Positions 1 through 11,400 of a DNA stretch of 64,000 nucleotides are shown piece by piece; within the stretch, counting starts at the first letter, position 1; each line of letters starts with the position of its first letter. The stretch is from positions 290,705 through 354,704 of the forward strand of contig UYJD01000004.1 of the NCBI GenBank assembly GCA_900618795.1, given 5' to 3'. The position numbers and the translations under genes are program-made. This stretch comes from Cyanodermella asteris. Taxonomy: Eukaryota > Ascomycota > Lecanoromycetes > Ostropales > Stictidaceae. The notes under the pieces were generated by a model, which saw only the letters and a program-made list of their open reading frames with translations, ran no database searches and was not told where the DNA came from.

Positions 1-203
1 CTCTTCTTGAGAGCCGACTTGATGGCATCAGCGTTGCCGCCTGGGATTGTCATCGCGAACGAGACGTAGAAGCCATCGTTGGAGATCCACTGGCAGATGG
101 GGCCATCTCCACGGGCGGCGAGGTCGGCGGTAGTGGTCTCGACCGGGGCGGCGGAGACGGTGAGGGTGGCCAGGGTGGCGATGAGGGCGGTGGCGAACTG
201 CAT
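1..203 (-). CDS. Small secreted protein, N-terminal part (runs off the window)
   Basis: The ATG lies at 203 on the minus strand, and the frame stays open for 67 codons to the window edge. The N-terminus (MQFATALIATLATLTVSAAP) is a clear secretory signal peptide, with likely cleavage near residue 19. The mature part begins with a Thr/Ala-rich stretch and carries one Cys in the visible portion (PICQWISNDGFYVSF). A (TA)8 run at 391-406 lies about 185 bases upstream in TATA-box position. The family is not recognised. The 3' end, possible introns and the full Cys count lie outside the window, so function cannot be stated; extracellular location is inferred from the signal peptide. Confidence 0.7.
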   Translation of the reverse strand, partial: MQFATALIATLATLTVSAAPVETTTADLAARGDGPICQWISNDGFYVSFAMTIPGGNADAIKSALKK

Positions 204-390
204 TTTGAGTGTATTGCTTTGGTCGAAAGTGCTGATAGTGTTGAAAGGACTGTTTGAAGGAATGTGAAGTGGAATGAAGGCAAGGAACGTGAAGTCTATC
301 AAAGACTGTGTGAAGAAAGAATGGAAGTTGGGAGGAAGTGAAGTTGATTGTGCTGCTGAAGAAAAAACTAGAGGGGAGAAGCAATGCCGA

Positions 391-406
391 TATATATATA
401 TATATA
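391..406 (-). promoter_or_regulatory. (TA)8 tract, likely TATA element of the small secreted protein gene
   Basis: Eight TA units lie about 185 bases upstream of the minus-strand ATG at 203. The position and sequence fit a core promoter TATA region, but it is also a simple microsatellite. The promoter role is inferred. Confidence 0.4.
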
Positions 407-2558
407 CACAGTTGGAGAGGCATTCTTGAGATGCTGTCTTACTGTCAATCTGTACATTGGTGGTCTCTGAACGTCTACCCGAAACCTCGCTTGCAGTATG
501 TCCGATCAGGGATTGATAATTTCGCTTGCCAGAAGAAACATGTTCTGGATGAAACAACAAGCGGCTGCGATACAGCTTGGCTTGATGCAGGCTAAACTGG
601 CCATGGTCCACAAATTCTCCGCAAGGTCATCTCCGTCAACAGGCTTTTGGAAGTTTAGTGCGACAGACCGTTGTCACCAACCTAAGTTCACAGGCTCAAG
701 GATGCTCCAGGAGTGCAGACAGCCAATGAAATTCATGTATGCATACGGGCCTAGCGTCTAAGTCTGATGACCCTGGGATGCTCTGCCTCTCACAGTGGCG
801 TCCATCCACGGTCCAGGTCGTAGATTATGAGGCACAGAAAGAACTCGCTGTGCCACGCTATGGTGGTATTACAGAAGCTGACAGGACTGACCGCGCCCAA
901 ATAATCAACAAGATCATCGTCCACCAAATGCTTCGTCCTGATCGGCTCCGTCTTAGCAAAGCTTAGCAAACCCTAACCTTGGTCGCCGGCAACCTCATGA
1001 ACGTCACAATGTTATATGCTCTGGACAAACTGTGTACGGCGCGGTCTAGAGGACTGGAAGCGAGTCGTGCCCATGTCGTGCGCCAACTGTATCGACACGA
1101 CAGGGATAGAAAGGCAGTTCAATTTCTCGAATAGCCAGGTATCCTTCAAGCCTGGACAAAACCCGAGAGCGTTCGGCATCCGGAAAAACCACAGAGCCGG
1201 GCTCTCCACGAACTGGGCGCAGCCCTCCCCTGTACTGCTGCTCATCTTCAACATCGCTCCTGATGAAACAAGGTGAAAGACCTGCCTCGCCCGATCGGAG
1301 AAACTTTTACGGCGAGAGGGAAATGGCAAGTGGCCTGAGTGGACTGAACAGCCGCCCGAGGAGCAGCCTGGCGGGACGGGCCCGACGACACTACTCCTGA
1401 CAGGAACAGAGCCCCGTAATTGGCAGCGGCACAGTCATCGATATACTCGGATGAAACAACACCTGCGTCAGGCATCATACTTGAGCAATCGCCGCGCTCG
1501 GGGACTCACGAGAGCTGAGGCTTTGACAGGGAGAATCTAGAGCACTTCAGGACTACGATACTACTCTGCCACCCAAAGACCATGGAAAGCTCTGCAGTGA
1601 TCGATTTTCTCGTCGCGTAAGCAGCCATCGTAATACCCAGTCTGTCTAACAGTACGTGTCAAGCTTCCAAACACGAAACGTCTGAGCTCCATGGCTTCAA
1701 TCCTGTATCATGCAGGGCATTCGACGCTCGTCCTGACTTATTGGCTTTGCCTTTCGACGAGTCCGTCACGAGGCAGCCAGGGCTCACTTGAGTTAAGCCA
1801 TTTCATCACCTGATTGATGAAGCCGACTGTGGGTAGTGGCGGTGGCGATGTTACGGCAATCCTCCTTGTTTTAAGCCGGACTTCGGCGATTTCTACTTTT
1901 GCTCAAAATGGAAGACAATCCTTATCAGTGGCGTTCACCGGCAGCAAAGTATTGCAGGAGACATTTTCTATCTGTCCTATCTATTCATGACATTTTCACT
2001 GATTGACGTTGGCGCGCAACATGACACGATTGTCGTGGCTTAGGTCTCAACGTACACAATTGTTCCAATTGAAATCAGAGTGCAATCCTTTCTATTCGAC
2101 TACTTTCGCGGTCGATGTTTTTGGTGAGCTGCAGGCGCCGCGACTCCCTGCGTGTGTCGCCGTAGCCCAGGAGACCTGTCGACTGAGCGTTGGTCTCAAA
2201 TCATTGAAGCCTCTGCATTCTTCAGATCGATTTGTGAGAGTTTCGATGACCGCGGCAGCTGCCGATCGGTGTTGGCAGTTCACAGGATCCCGATTAGGCA
2301 TGTCAATCGTTCACGTTCACGTGCTCTCTAGACAATTGCCGCCCCCCTTGCTTCCAACTCCACAAGACCACCAGGAATGTGTCGCGATCATAGTTTTGTA
2401 CGACCAAATCCAGCTCGAAAATGGACGTTTGCGGTCACAACATCGCGTGCTCGCCTCATATTACGGGCTTTGTTCGCAGAGCACTTCCCCTTCCGTGTTG
2501 AAATACGTAGATCCAGGGCTGTTCGCCCTCCAACCCAGTCGCAGCAACACACGCCGCG
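407..2558. other. Intergenic stretch, nothing recognisable
   Basis: About 2.1 kb lie between the left-edge gene and the PEBP-like gene. Open frames here are short, lack good ATG starts or overlap on both strands with no recognisable protein. No repeat, RNA gene or transposon remnant was seen by eye. Confidence 0.6.
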
Positions 2559-3477
2559 ATGAAGCTCTCAACAGCTTCGCTCGGGCTACCGCTGCTCAAG
2601 CTCGCTGCGTCCGCATTAGCTGAGGACCGCATACCGTCGGAGTTATCCACTTACTTTACAGCCAAGGAACCACTTCACGCCCTCTTCGGTGACTTTGCAG
2701 TCTCCGGACCTACCAAAAATGTGCTCGAGAGCCGTACGATACCTTTTATCTTGTGTGACCTATGTTCGACAGCTAGCTGACACTTGTACAGAAACCAAGG
2801 TCATGCCTGATTTGGTCGTATCCTCTCGTATGCCATACAAGTCGCCGTTCCTCTTCATGATAGTCGACCCGGATACCTCTACCACAACCGGCCCCGAAAG
2901 CGCCCTTTCGGTCACCCTCCACACGCTCGTATCGGGTCTCACTGAGGATGCCTACTATGCTGTCAACCAATCTCGGCTTTCTCCCGCAGGCGCAGATGTC
3001 CTAGCTCCATACATCAGCCCCATGCCAGCCTTGACCGGGCCATCACACAACTATACCCTGCTCCTATTTGCGCAGCCATCTCCCTTCAGCATCCCATCGG
3101 ATTGGCAAGAGCATCTTTCGGCGACCAAGCTTGCTGGACGTGCAAACTTTCCGCTCGGTCAATTTGTCGAACAGCTTGGACTGGGACAGCCGATTTGTGC
3201 CATGTACTTCCGGTTGAAGGACGAGACTACCCAGACTACGCCCGCATCGACGCCGAAACAGACTCATAGCGAAACCCATTCTGCGACGCCGACAGCAACA
3301 GGGACTGCATCGGTCACTGGTGCGGCTTGGCCGTGGTCGAACGGAACGAGTGGACAGGGACAAATTCGGAACGGGACTATCGGTGTATCGGGAGGATCAA
3401 GCGTGTTTGGAGGCGTCTTCGAGCGCTTGAGCGCGATATACCTCGTCGTTGCAGCATTATTCGTGCTCGCCGCCTAA
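2559..3477 (+). CDS. PEBP-family (phosphatidylethanolamine-binding-like) secreted, probably GPI-anchored protein
   Basis: There are two exons, 2559-2733 and 2792-3477, with a 58-nt intron (donor GTACGA, branch-like AGCTGAC, acceptor ACAG), giving 286 aa. The junction codon becomes Gln, and the second exon carries PEBP motifs: a ligand-site block FLFMIVDPDTSTTTGPE, then LHTLVSGL, SHNYTLLLFAQP, and a terminal FPLGQFVEQLGLGQPICAMYF. The N-terminus resembles a signal peptide (MKLSTASLGLPLLKLAASALA). After the domain comes a Ser/Thr/Gly-rich stalk and a hydrophobic tail (YLVVAALFVLAA), which suggests GPI attachment at the plasma membrane or wall. PEBP proteins bind anionic ligands or inhibit proteases or kinases; the ligand here is unknown. 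The gene is convergent with the GNAT gene, 98 bases away. Confidence 0.85.
2734..2791 (+). other. Intron of the PEBP-like gene (58 nt)
   Basis: The donor is GTACGA, a branch-site-like CTGAC lies about 13 nt before the 3' end, and the acceptor is ACAG. Removing it joins exon 1 (phase 1) to the frame that holds the PEBP motifs. Confidence 0.8.
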
Positions 3478-3575
3478 TTAAACCAGCAGTCGGTCGAGCT
3501 CGAAACAGGACCTTGTACAGTGACGTAAATAGTCATAATATACGTTCATGACAGCTATCCGGCTCTGATCCTCTA

Positions 3576-4247
3576 TCATGATGCCTTTTCGTGTTCTCCT
3601 CCCGCCTCTCCGTCGGGATGCCACACGTACATCCAATTGTCCCACCCGCAATAGGTCTCTATGCCGATCCTCGTCCACCCTAGCCGCTCATACAGCCTCA
3701 CGGCCGCCACGTCCTTCGTAACCACGTAGATGCACAGTCTCAGCCCCTTGGCCTTCGCCCACTCCATGACGGTCTGCACCAGCGCCGTTCCCGCTCCGAA
3801 TCCCTGGGCGTCCGGACTCACGAACAGCCGCCCCAGATGAGCCGAATTCTCCGGTGTGTTGCCAGCGGCAGCCCAGTCCGCTTCCCGAGCATTGCGGACG
3901 TAAGGCTGGAGCGCGACGTGACCGATCACCCGAGATGAATCCTCCGGGTCCTCCGGGCCAGCTTCGGAAGCCGTGGTCGCGACAACGTGTTTCGAGTCCG
4001 GGCGAGACGAGGTCCGAGTTGTGCTCTCTTGGGGCTTGGTCCCGGAGCCTGGCAGGGGACCGAGTTCAGCTACCCATACCCCGTAGGCGTTGGCCGGAGT
4101 AATGAAGTTTACGATCTCGGCGTCTTCTTTCAAGGGTCCTTCCACGGGATAGCCTGTTTGGGCGAAGACCGCATGATGGATCGGGATCAGGGCGGGGAGA
4201 TCGGAGCGTCGGCGGGGTCGGATGTTGAGTTGACGAGACGTAGCCAT
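3576..4247 (-). CDS. GNAT-family N-acetyltransferase
   Basis: This is a single exon of 223 aa. I chose the ATG at 4247 because it sits in a strong fungal context (CAGCCATGGC) and is followed at once by the domain; the frame is open 29 codons further upstream. The GNAT fold is visible: beta-1/alpha-1 (LNIRPRRRSDLPALIPIHHAVF), a low-complexity insert, then VIGHVALQPYV, the acetyl-CoA loop LFVSPDAQGFGAGTALVQTVM (a variant of the Q/RxxGxG/A motif, here QGFGAG), and the C-terminal AAVRLYERLGWTRIG. The domain transfers an acetyl group from acetyl-CoA to an amine; the substrate is not predictable. The last part of the central region (residues ~65-105) is a family-specific insert rich in Ser, Thr and Pro. 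Confidence 0.88.
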   Translation of the reverse strand: MATSRQLNIRPRRRSDLPALIPIHHAVFAQTGYPVEGPLKEDAEIVNFITPANAYGVWVAELGPLPGSGTKPQESTTRTSSRPDSKHVVATTASEAGPEDPEDSSRVIGHVALQPYVRNAREADWAAAGNTPENSAHLGRLFVSPDAQGFGAGTALVQTVMEWAKAKGLRLCIYVVTKDVAAVRLYERLGWTRIGIETYCGWDNWMYVWHPDGEAGGEHEKAS

Positions 4248-4406
4248 GGCTGATCGAGAGACGGACTGGTACAATTTCGATGCGCGAGTCGCATTCGAGA
4301 TTGGAGGTTTCTGAGCGAATCTACCCCAGCCCAATCCTCCAGCTTGTATCTGCCGAAACTCCGACGCCAGTCTTATTTCAGACTGCGACTTCAGAAAGTT
4401 GGGCTA

Positions 4407-4417
4407 GTTTATATATG
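4407..4417 (-). promoter_or_regulatory. TATA-like element upstream of the GNAT gene
   Basis: The minus strand reads CATATATAAAC here, about 160 bases upstream of the chosen ATG. Its position is compatible with a core promoter. This rests on motif and distance only. Confidence 0.45.
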
Positions 4418-4999
4418 TGACGTGTTGTTTGGGAAAGTGTAAAGCCTCACGAAGTAGTGGCGGATATTTCGTGGCTATGCGCCTTCGGGGGTGCTTTGTC
4501 GACCCTCCGGACCTTCTCCTCGCTCAATACTCTGTCCTTCACCTTCGTATCTGTGAGGAAGGCTTGAGTGTTTCAGTTCAGACCCCAGATACACGACCAG
4601 GTACTTGTTAGATAACTCGGCCGAGTGCTCGGTCAGGTAGCTAGCTCGGTGCTTAGCTAGATCATCAGCTATACAATCAGCCAGATGTACAGGTAGGCAC
4701 GCCTGCGACTGCCATCGTGACTTGCATCGGCCACCATTCGCTTTCTACCAAATCGACAGGCCTAGCAGAGGTCATCTGACGTCAAGTATGACCAGGTTAT
4801 ACACTATTAGAGCACGAGAGTAATTATTTATATGTAATTGTTCGCATCAATTTCAGCTCTTAATCTCTTTATAGACTTTGGGGTATATGTTGTATGCTTC
4901 AAGGAGAATTCCAACAACTCCAGTGCGATGCAATGCAAATCTTCTCATCATGGGATCATATCATGCCTTTCGGTTCCCTCTCCTGTTACACTCATTCCC
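4418..4999. other. Intergenic stretch with short degenerate CTCGG/AGCTAG repeats
   Basis: No gene is seen. At 4616-4660 the pentamer CTCGG occurs three times and TAGCTAG twice at irregular spacing. The rest is ordinary. It separates the upstream side of the GNAT gene from the 3' end of the FucP-type permease. Confidence 0.5.
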
Positions 5000-6549
5000 T
5001 TAGGCCTTGCCAGTGACCTCAATGGTGGTGACATCCTCGACCTTGGCATCATCACCAACAACATTGCCTGCAGCATCCCTGTCGCCAATCCTGGACGCAG
5101 AGAATCCATCCAACTCCTTCCTGCACATCGTGTTCAGGTAGATCGGGTAGGCGAAGCTGACCACGAATGCGGCCATGGGGACAACCATAGCCAGGTGGTA
5201 GCTGTGGTGGTCGGCGACCAGACCGGCAAGCGAGGGGAAGAGAGCACCACCGCAAACGGAGGCAACGACCCAGGACGAACCGCGCTTGGTGTGACGGCCA
5301 AGACCACGGATCGAAAGCGTGAAGATGAGCGGGAAGACGCAGGATTCGAAGAAGAGGACCATGGCCAACATGCCGATACCAGCGTTGCCCTGAATGCCGA
5401 TCGCAAGGCAAATGAAGAGCATGACGCCGGTCATGAAAGCCATGAGAACGAAACGGGGCTTGATCTTCATAACAAGGCCGGCAGCGACGAATCGACCAAT
5501 GGCGAAAAGACCCTGGCCAACAGCATACAGGTCAGAGGCACGAGAAGGCGTCAAGTGGGCGCTTTCCTGGGCGTACTTGATGAACTGGGAGGCAACAGCG
5601 ACCTGAGCGCCAACGTAGCAGAACTGAGCAGCGACACCGAAGAAGAGCTTGTACTGCTTGCGCATGGGCTTGTCGACGTAGCCGGTCAGGATCGAGGTCT
5701 GCTCGGCCTGGAGAGCCATGTCGGCATCGGTAACTTCGGGCAGGGGTACGAAGAAGAAGACGATGGCCAGGAGGAAGACGAAAGCAGCGATGCCGAGATA
5801 GGTCCACTGCACGTTGGAGAGATCGGTATCCTTGCCATGGACGTTGAGGTTGTTGAAGAAGACACGGGAGGCCAAGAGAGGAGCGACAATAGAGCCAACT
5901 GCCTGGAACGACTGGGATAGCTCGAGACGGAATTCGCTCAACCGCGGAGGACCACAAGTGGCGATAAAGGGGTTTGCGGAGGTCTCAAGGGTAGAAAGAC
6001 CAGCACCGACAATGAAGAGGGAACCACAGAAGCCGCCGAAGGACTCGAACTTGGCTGAGGGCCTGTGTACGCGTTAGTGTACCATACGGAGCAGAGATTG
6101 CCTAGTAGACTCACCAGAACATGAGGGCTCCGACGCCATAAAGGCAGAGTCCAGTGATAAATGTCCATCTGTAACCAAATCTTCGCACGATGTATCCGGA
6201 AAATGTTAGAGGGGCAATAAGGTAGGCTGATTTCTCTGAGTTAGATACGCGCTTTGATTTAAAATCATCGCCGAAGCTTACCTCCGAAGTACGAGGCCTG
6301 AAGCCCTCCACCTTGCGCGGCAGTGACATTGAGAGCATCTTGGAATTTGGCGTTCAAGACGTCGAGGAGACCGTACGCAAAGCCCCAAAGGAAGAAGAGG
6401 ATGGTGACGAGGGCGACGGGGGCAATCGACTGCTTGACCGTCAAGCTGGAAGCACCAGTCACGTTGGTATTGTTCGCGGTCTTGGCCTTCTTTGCGTTGG
6501 CGGCGGCTTCAGCAGCTGACGGCTTGTACTGAGCGTGGACCTGCTCCAT
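5000..6549 (-). CDS. FucP-type (fucose:H+ symporter family) MFS sugar permease
   Basis: There are three exons, 6549-6282, 6226-6115 and 6062-5000, with introns of 55 and 52 nt, giving 480 aa. All junctions restore the family sequence: LQASYFG-AYLIAPLTF across intron 1 and GALMFW-PSAKFESFGG across intron 2. The family signature ANPFIATCGPPRLSEFRLEL followed by SQSFQAVGSIVAPLLASRVFF is diagnostic of the FHS (FucP/GluP) branch of the major facilitator superfamily. About 12 membrane helices are visible, with a cytosolic N-terminal tail (residues 1-38, Ala/Lys-rich) and a charged C-terminal tail. Members import hexoses such as fucose, glucose or galactose with protons across the plasma membrane; the sugar here is not known. 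It stands alone, with no sugar-catabolic neighbours. Confidence 0.9.
6063..6114 (-). other. Intron 2 of the FucP-type permease (52 nt)
   Basis: The donor is GTGAGT and the acceptor ACACAG. The split codon TG|G encodes Trp and joins two membrane segments in frame. Confidence 0.85.
6227..6281 (-). other. Intron 1 of the FucP-type permease (55 nt)
   Basis: The donor is GTAAGC and the acceptor ATCAG. The split codon G|CC encodes Ala and restores SYFGAYLIAPLTF, the expected helix 2 of the family. Confidence 0.85.
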
Positions 6550-8428
6550 GGTCGGCTCGGTGGGAGCACCGATGATGGAGTTATTTCTCGTTGTGGCGAC
6601 GACGAGATCAGGAGCTCGTAGCAGGAGATGAGTCGAGATGAGACAGAAGAAGCTGGTGATAGTCTCGTAAGTTCGAGCAGGAGCTCGAGGATCTTATACA
6701 GTTTGGATCTACGCGAAGCTGGTTTCGCAAAGGTGCAGTGCAGATCCTCCGGTGGAGCATTTTTGACAGCAGAACGGCCTTCTCCCGGATCTGGCCCTGC
6801 AAGACTCCACGGGGCCCCAGATGGAGGTGGGCCGTTTGTTGAGTTTGGGTCGCATGTACTGCCAAGGAACAGCAGACCAGTGGATCCCGAGGCTGGAACC
6901 GTTCACAATCCGGCCTAGCAAGAGGGGTAAGCTTCGTACAGAATCAGTCTCATCTCAGGAGAGCGTGCACTTACGAATGAACATGCCTAAGCCAGAGTAG
7001 ATTGCCCCACTTGCCGCTGCTCGTAAGCTTCTAGCTATCATCAAAGCCAGACATACAATGACCAGTCGCATCGGCTCCGAAGAACGGATGTCGCGATGGC
7101 TTGTCGACGAGACACATTCGTGGCAACTTGACGCGCGACAGCCTTTCAACATGGCTTGAAAACTTCGATAAGGCAAGCCATCATTGACGCCCTGGACACC
7201 GAAACACTGAGATTCAAGTGCTCAACAAAATTGTGCGCGGCTGAGAGACAGCCATATCCGACTCAAATGACCATCGTAGAGATAGGAGTCAGTGAATCTG
7301 CTTTGGCGATGCATAGCGGCAATCCGTCTGAGCTACACTACCTGACACCGTAGATCGCGATGATCGAGCATCCAGCCGACCACGCGACAGCTTTTCAGAA
7401 CTAACATGAATAGAGCCGCATACCAAAACTTCACAACTGTCAGATTGAAGGTCAAAGCACCAGCAACCAGACGCGACTCAACGACGATCAGACAACAGCA
7501 AGACGCGAAAACGAGCACAGACAGACCTGGTAGACAGCGCCTCGAAACCGTTCTAGAAGCCTTCTAGAACTGTTCGGCCAAGTGGACAACTGAAGCGGCA
7601 GAGAGCTCCAGCGAATGGGCGAACTCTGTCCACCCGTCGGACTCCCCACTCTATCCCGCTTTTTCCTCCTCGAAGGCTTGATCCCTGCCAGAACACCGCG
7701 GTCAACGCCGATGTCCACGATGCCTGGTTGCAGCTCCAAGCTAGTATGGCAGCTCTCGAAGCGTAGGGCCATCGCGGAGGCGTTTCAACATTATTAGGTG
7801 TGCCGCCACCACTGTCACTTGTGTCTACTCGTGACGTCGGCGGATGGCAAATTTCTCATTCTATACATGTCGGCTCGACGTCATCTATAGGATCCGGCCG
7901 TCTGGGTACGATCTGGCTACACGGCAGGGAACAAGTTGCTAGCTTTGTGTGGTTCACACTTGCTAGATCAGTATAGCTGCAAGGTTTGCCTCTACTATCT
8001 ACACAGAGACGTCCTTGGCTTTCGAACTCCATGTGCTTTCGAATGTCAGAGTACTAGACGTTTAGGTTTCTAGAAAGCTACCAAGAGAGACATTTTCGGT
8101 CCTAATTTGGCAAAGCCGTTGTCAAAATCTTCACTTCGATTGATCCACCCTACCTTGCAAAGCATGAAAACTAGGCTGGACCAAACAAGCCATGTGCCAA
8201 GTTGTTAAGCTTGGGCCAGAGAGCCTGACATTTCTCTTTTACTAAATTACACACAGCTTCCGAAGCCGAGCCTTCTTGAGCTCTCCTGATCATGTCGACT
8301 AAAAAGCTTATTTCCACGCCTTGTACCCACTCGTACAATATCGCAAACTTCAACCCATTGCGCCTTATCTATGCTTACAGCCACAACCGGCAAATGAGGC
8401 CGCTATCCTTACAGTAACATAGCTCTGA
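6550..8428. other. Intergenic stretch, nothing recognisable
   Basis: About 1.9 kb lie between the start of the permease and the 3' end of PRP8. Only short frames without family features were seen. It must hold the permease promoter and the PRP8 polyadenylation region; no convincing motif was picked out. Confidence 0.55.
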
Positions 8429-11400
8429 TCATGCAAAACTGTCAGTACGGTCCACCCAAATATCCTCCAACTCCGCAAAGTTCGCAAAATGGTCAGGACG
8501 ATGCTGCGGTGCATAGAATGGCATCGGCGTGTCCAACTTGACTCGCACCTCTCTCTTCTCGGGGAACGATGCGCCCTGGAAGTGGTAATTCCAAATTCCA
8601 CCGTTCTCTGGCACCAGGAAGCTACCTAGAATCCTGTCACTCAGGAGAAGCTGGCATTTCTCGCCCATTGAATTCGGATTGAAGCCCGGCGGCATGTCGG
8701 AGATCAGATCCCTGTTTTCCGCGCCCCACTTATAGCCCTGTGGCGTGATGGTCCATGCAGACAGTGAGACCGATCCAGGCGTGAAGGCCACCGTCATGGT
8801 GACTGTCTTGTCATCCCAGCTCTTGTGTTGCTCCATGAGCCGTGCGTGTCGCGTTACATCGATCGCTGGCATGCTGCGCGGCTCATTGCCTGCGACAGTG
8901 TGGATCAACCCGAGAGGCTCTAGACCAGCCAGCAAGTCTGACGTAGGCAGATGTTCGGGGAGCTTCACGTCATTGGTGCTGCCTGTCTGCGGCACCATGA
9001 CTATCGTCCGCACCTCCTTGACTTGGTTGTTGTCTGGTGGCGAGCTACCGTACAAGTAGCCAGCGACCTGCGTGCGGAGATCCGAGATTGTGATGAACTT
9101 CTTGAGCACGTTCTTTGGCATGATGTACGTGTAGTGTCCATCTTCGCGGATGTCCTCTGAAGATATGTAGATGTTGTTGGCTCTTGTACGCAAATTTGAA
9201 GTTGCGATGGCCTTTGTCCGCCACTCGGTCTTCGAGCTGAATTGCTGCTGCTCGAATTGAGATGTCGTCGTGACGATTATGTCCTCACCGTGCACGTTTT
9301 GTGTCTTGGTTGTGACGGCGGTCAGCTGTTGTGCTTCTTCCTGCTGCTTCTCGATCTCCGCAGCCTGTTGTCTCTGCATCGAAGGTGCGCTGATCTCCAT
9401 ACCAAGAATGATGTCTCGGACTTCGCTGCTTGTGAGTGACGAGACGTTGACGTTGTTTTTCTTGCCATAGTCATTGAGAATCAGGTCACGAAGTGACACT
9501 TCCACCTTGATCCAATCTTCGTCCGACAAGGATGGCCAGATGTGATGATCTTGGGTGATGACAGTCTTGTCGGGCCGCAATATGAGCTTCGTCTTGTCTT
9601 GATTGACGTGCAATGCTCGCAAGATCAAGATCAGTCTTGAGAAGGCAGTGTATGACGAGATGGTCTTCTGCCATTCGTCGTAAAGGTTACACAATACCAT
9701 CTTTGGCTCGGTTGCCTTCAAGATCATGTCTCCGAGCTTCTCGACTTTCATGGCGGCCTGGAACGGTAGCTGAAGTTCTGATGCTCTGATTGTAATGTTC
9801 GGAAAATCCAGCAGATGCACCTCCAGAGGATCAAGCAGGCCCTTTCTTGTCACGATCAGCTGTTTTGGCTGCTCACCCGGTGGCAGAGAACGAATTAGAG
9901 CTGCTACTTCTTCTGCCGTTTTCCACTTGGCAAGTTGCCCCAGACGCTTCTGTCCTGCCCATACGCTGGTGTGAATAATCTTAAGGAATAGCTGTCCTGT
10001 GCGAGGGTTGAAGATGAAGATGGCGCCGTTGATCGGTTTGGTCGTCAAATTGCCCTCGAAAGTCTTGTGGATTGTTACTCGGTAGACATTCGTGTCGTCA
10101 ATGAATAGCTGAATCTGGTTACTGAATAGCTCAGAGTAGTTCTGAGAATTGAGGAACTCCTGGTTGCTCTCAGATGCGTAGAGCTGTAAGCCCTTCCTGA
10201 TACGCTCTCGCAGAACGTACAGCGCCGGATTTGCCTTCATGATCTTTGCCATAGCCTGTTGAACAAGGATCTTCAGGCCAGGGAAGTACTGTCCGTATGC
10301 GGAATAGAGGTTGTAAGCAAGATCAATGCCGATCATCAGTCCAGTTGCTGAAGGATAAATGCTCATACTATCCGTGGTGTAGTCAAGGTACTTCGCGCGC
10401 GTATATCGCTCAATGTCATGAGAATCGTAGTCGCCGTAACGCAACTGGACATCGAGCCAGAACTTGTTCGTAGTCGTTGCCTCGGTGACATCCTTTGTAT
10501 CGAAGAGCAACGAGGGCTTCGTCACGTTCCATTTCTGCGTGGCAAACAGCAGGATGTCAGCACAGGAGCTGTTCATCTTGTAAGACTTTCGAGGGTGAAT
10601 CGTCTCCTTCTGCACAGTCTCAATTCCTAGGCTGTCAAGTTCTTGATCGAAAACTTGGCACAGGTCCATGACAACTGATTCGTGTATCTTCTGCCACAAA
10701 TGGGCGCGGAAGATCTGGATGAGCGAGATCTTGAGGGTTGGAATCTTGCCGTGCAAGAATATGCCCGTCAGGTCCAATTGCACTTGGAAACCGACATAGA
10801 CATTGGCACGATTGATTGTTGGCGACCACCACAAGGTGAAACGACGGTTGGGAATCTGGTTGAGACCTGATCGCTGGGCGTTGGTGAGCTTTTTGAATTT
10901 CATAGACTCCTCAAAACCGCTGTTGTGCAGAACCATGCGGTCATGGCGCAGATAAAGTTGGTCCTTGTCGACACGGAAACCAGCCCATCTCGTCTTCTGG
11001 GGTTCTAGACTGATGCTTGTGATTGCAAAGTTCTCTTGTGGCTTGGATTGAGGGCACCTGAAGACTCGGTGGCGCTTTTGATCAACATCACTGAGCTCAG
11101 CAAACTGGTTTGCTGTAATCTCTACAGTGTCGAAGCACTTTGAGACTGACAACTCACTCCCGACACATGCAGCCCCAGTGTTCCCGGCTTCGGGGACCAC
11201 TGATGTCACGCTGGGTCCTTGAGAGACAAGTCTCTCCGACTTCTCACGGTGAAGCACCAAAATATGGTTGGATGTTACGACAAGATCTTCCAAATCGCCA
11301 CTAAACGTCATGCGATACAGGCGCTCCTCGCCCTTGACGATATTGAATGCTTTTCGCGAGCCACCGTCCGGGCCGAGGAGCTGATCGCCCTCTTTGACAT

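Noticed and set aside
4838-5920. A 360-codon plus-strand frame
   Set aside because: It is the antisense shadow of the third exon of the FucP-type permease.
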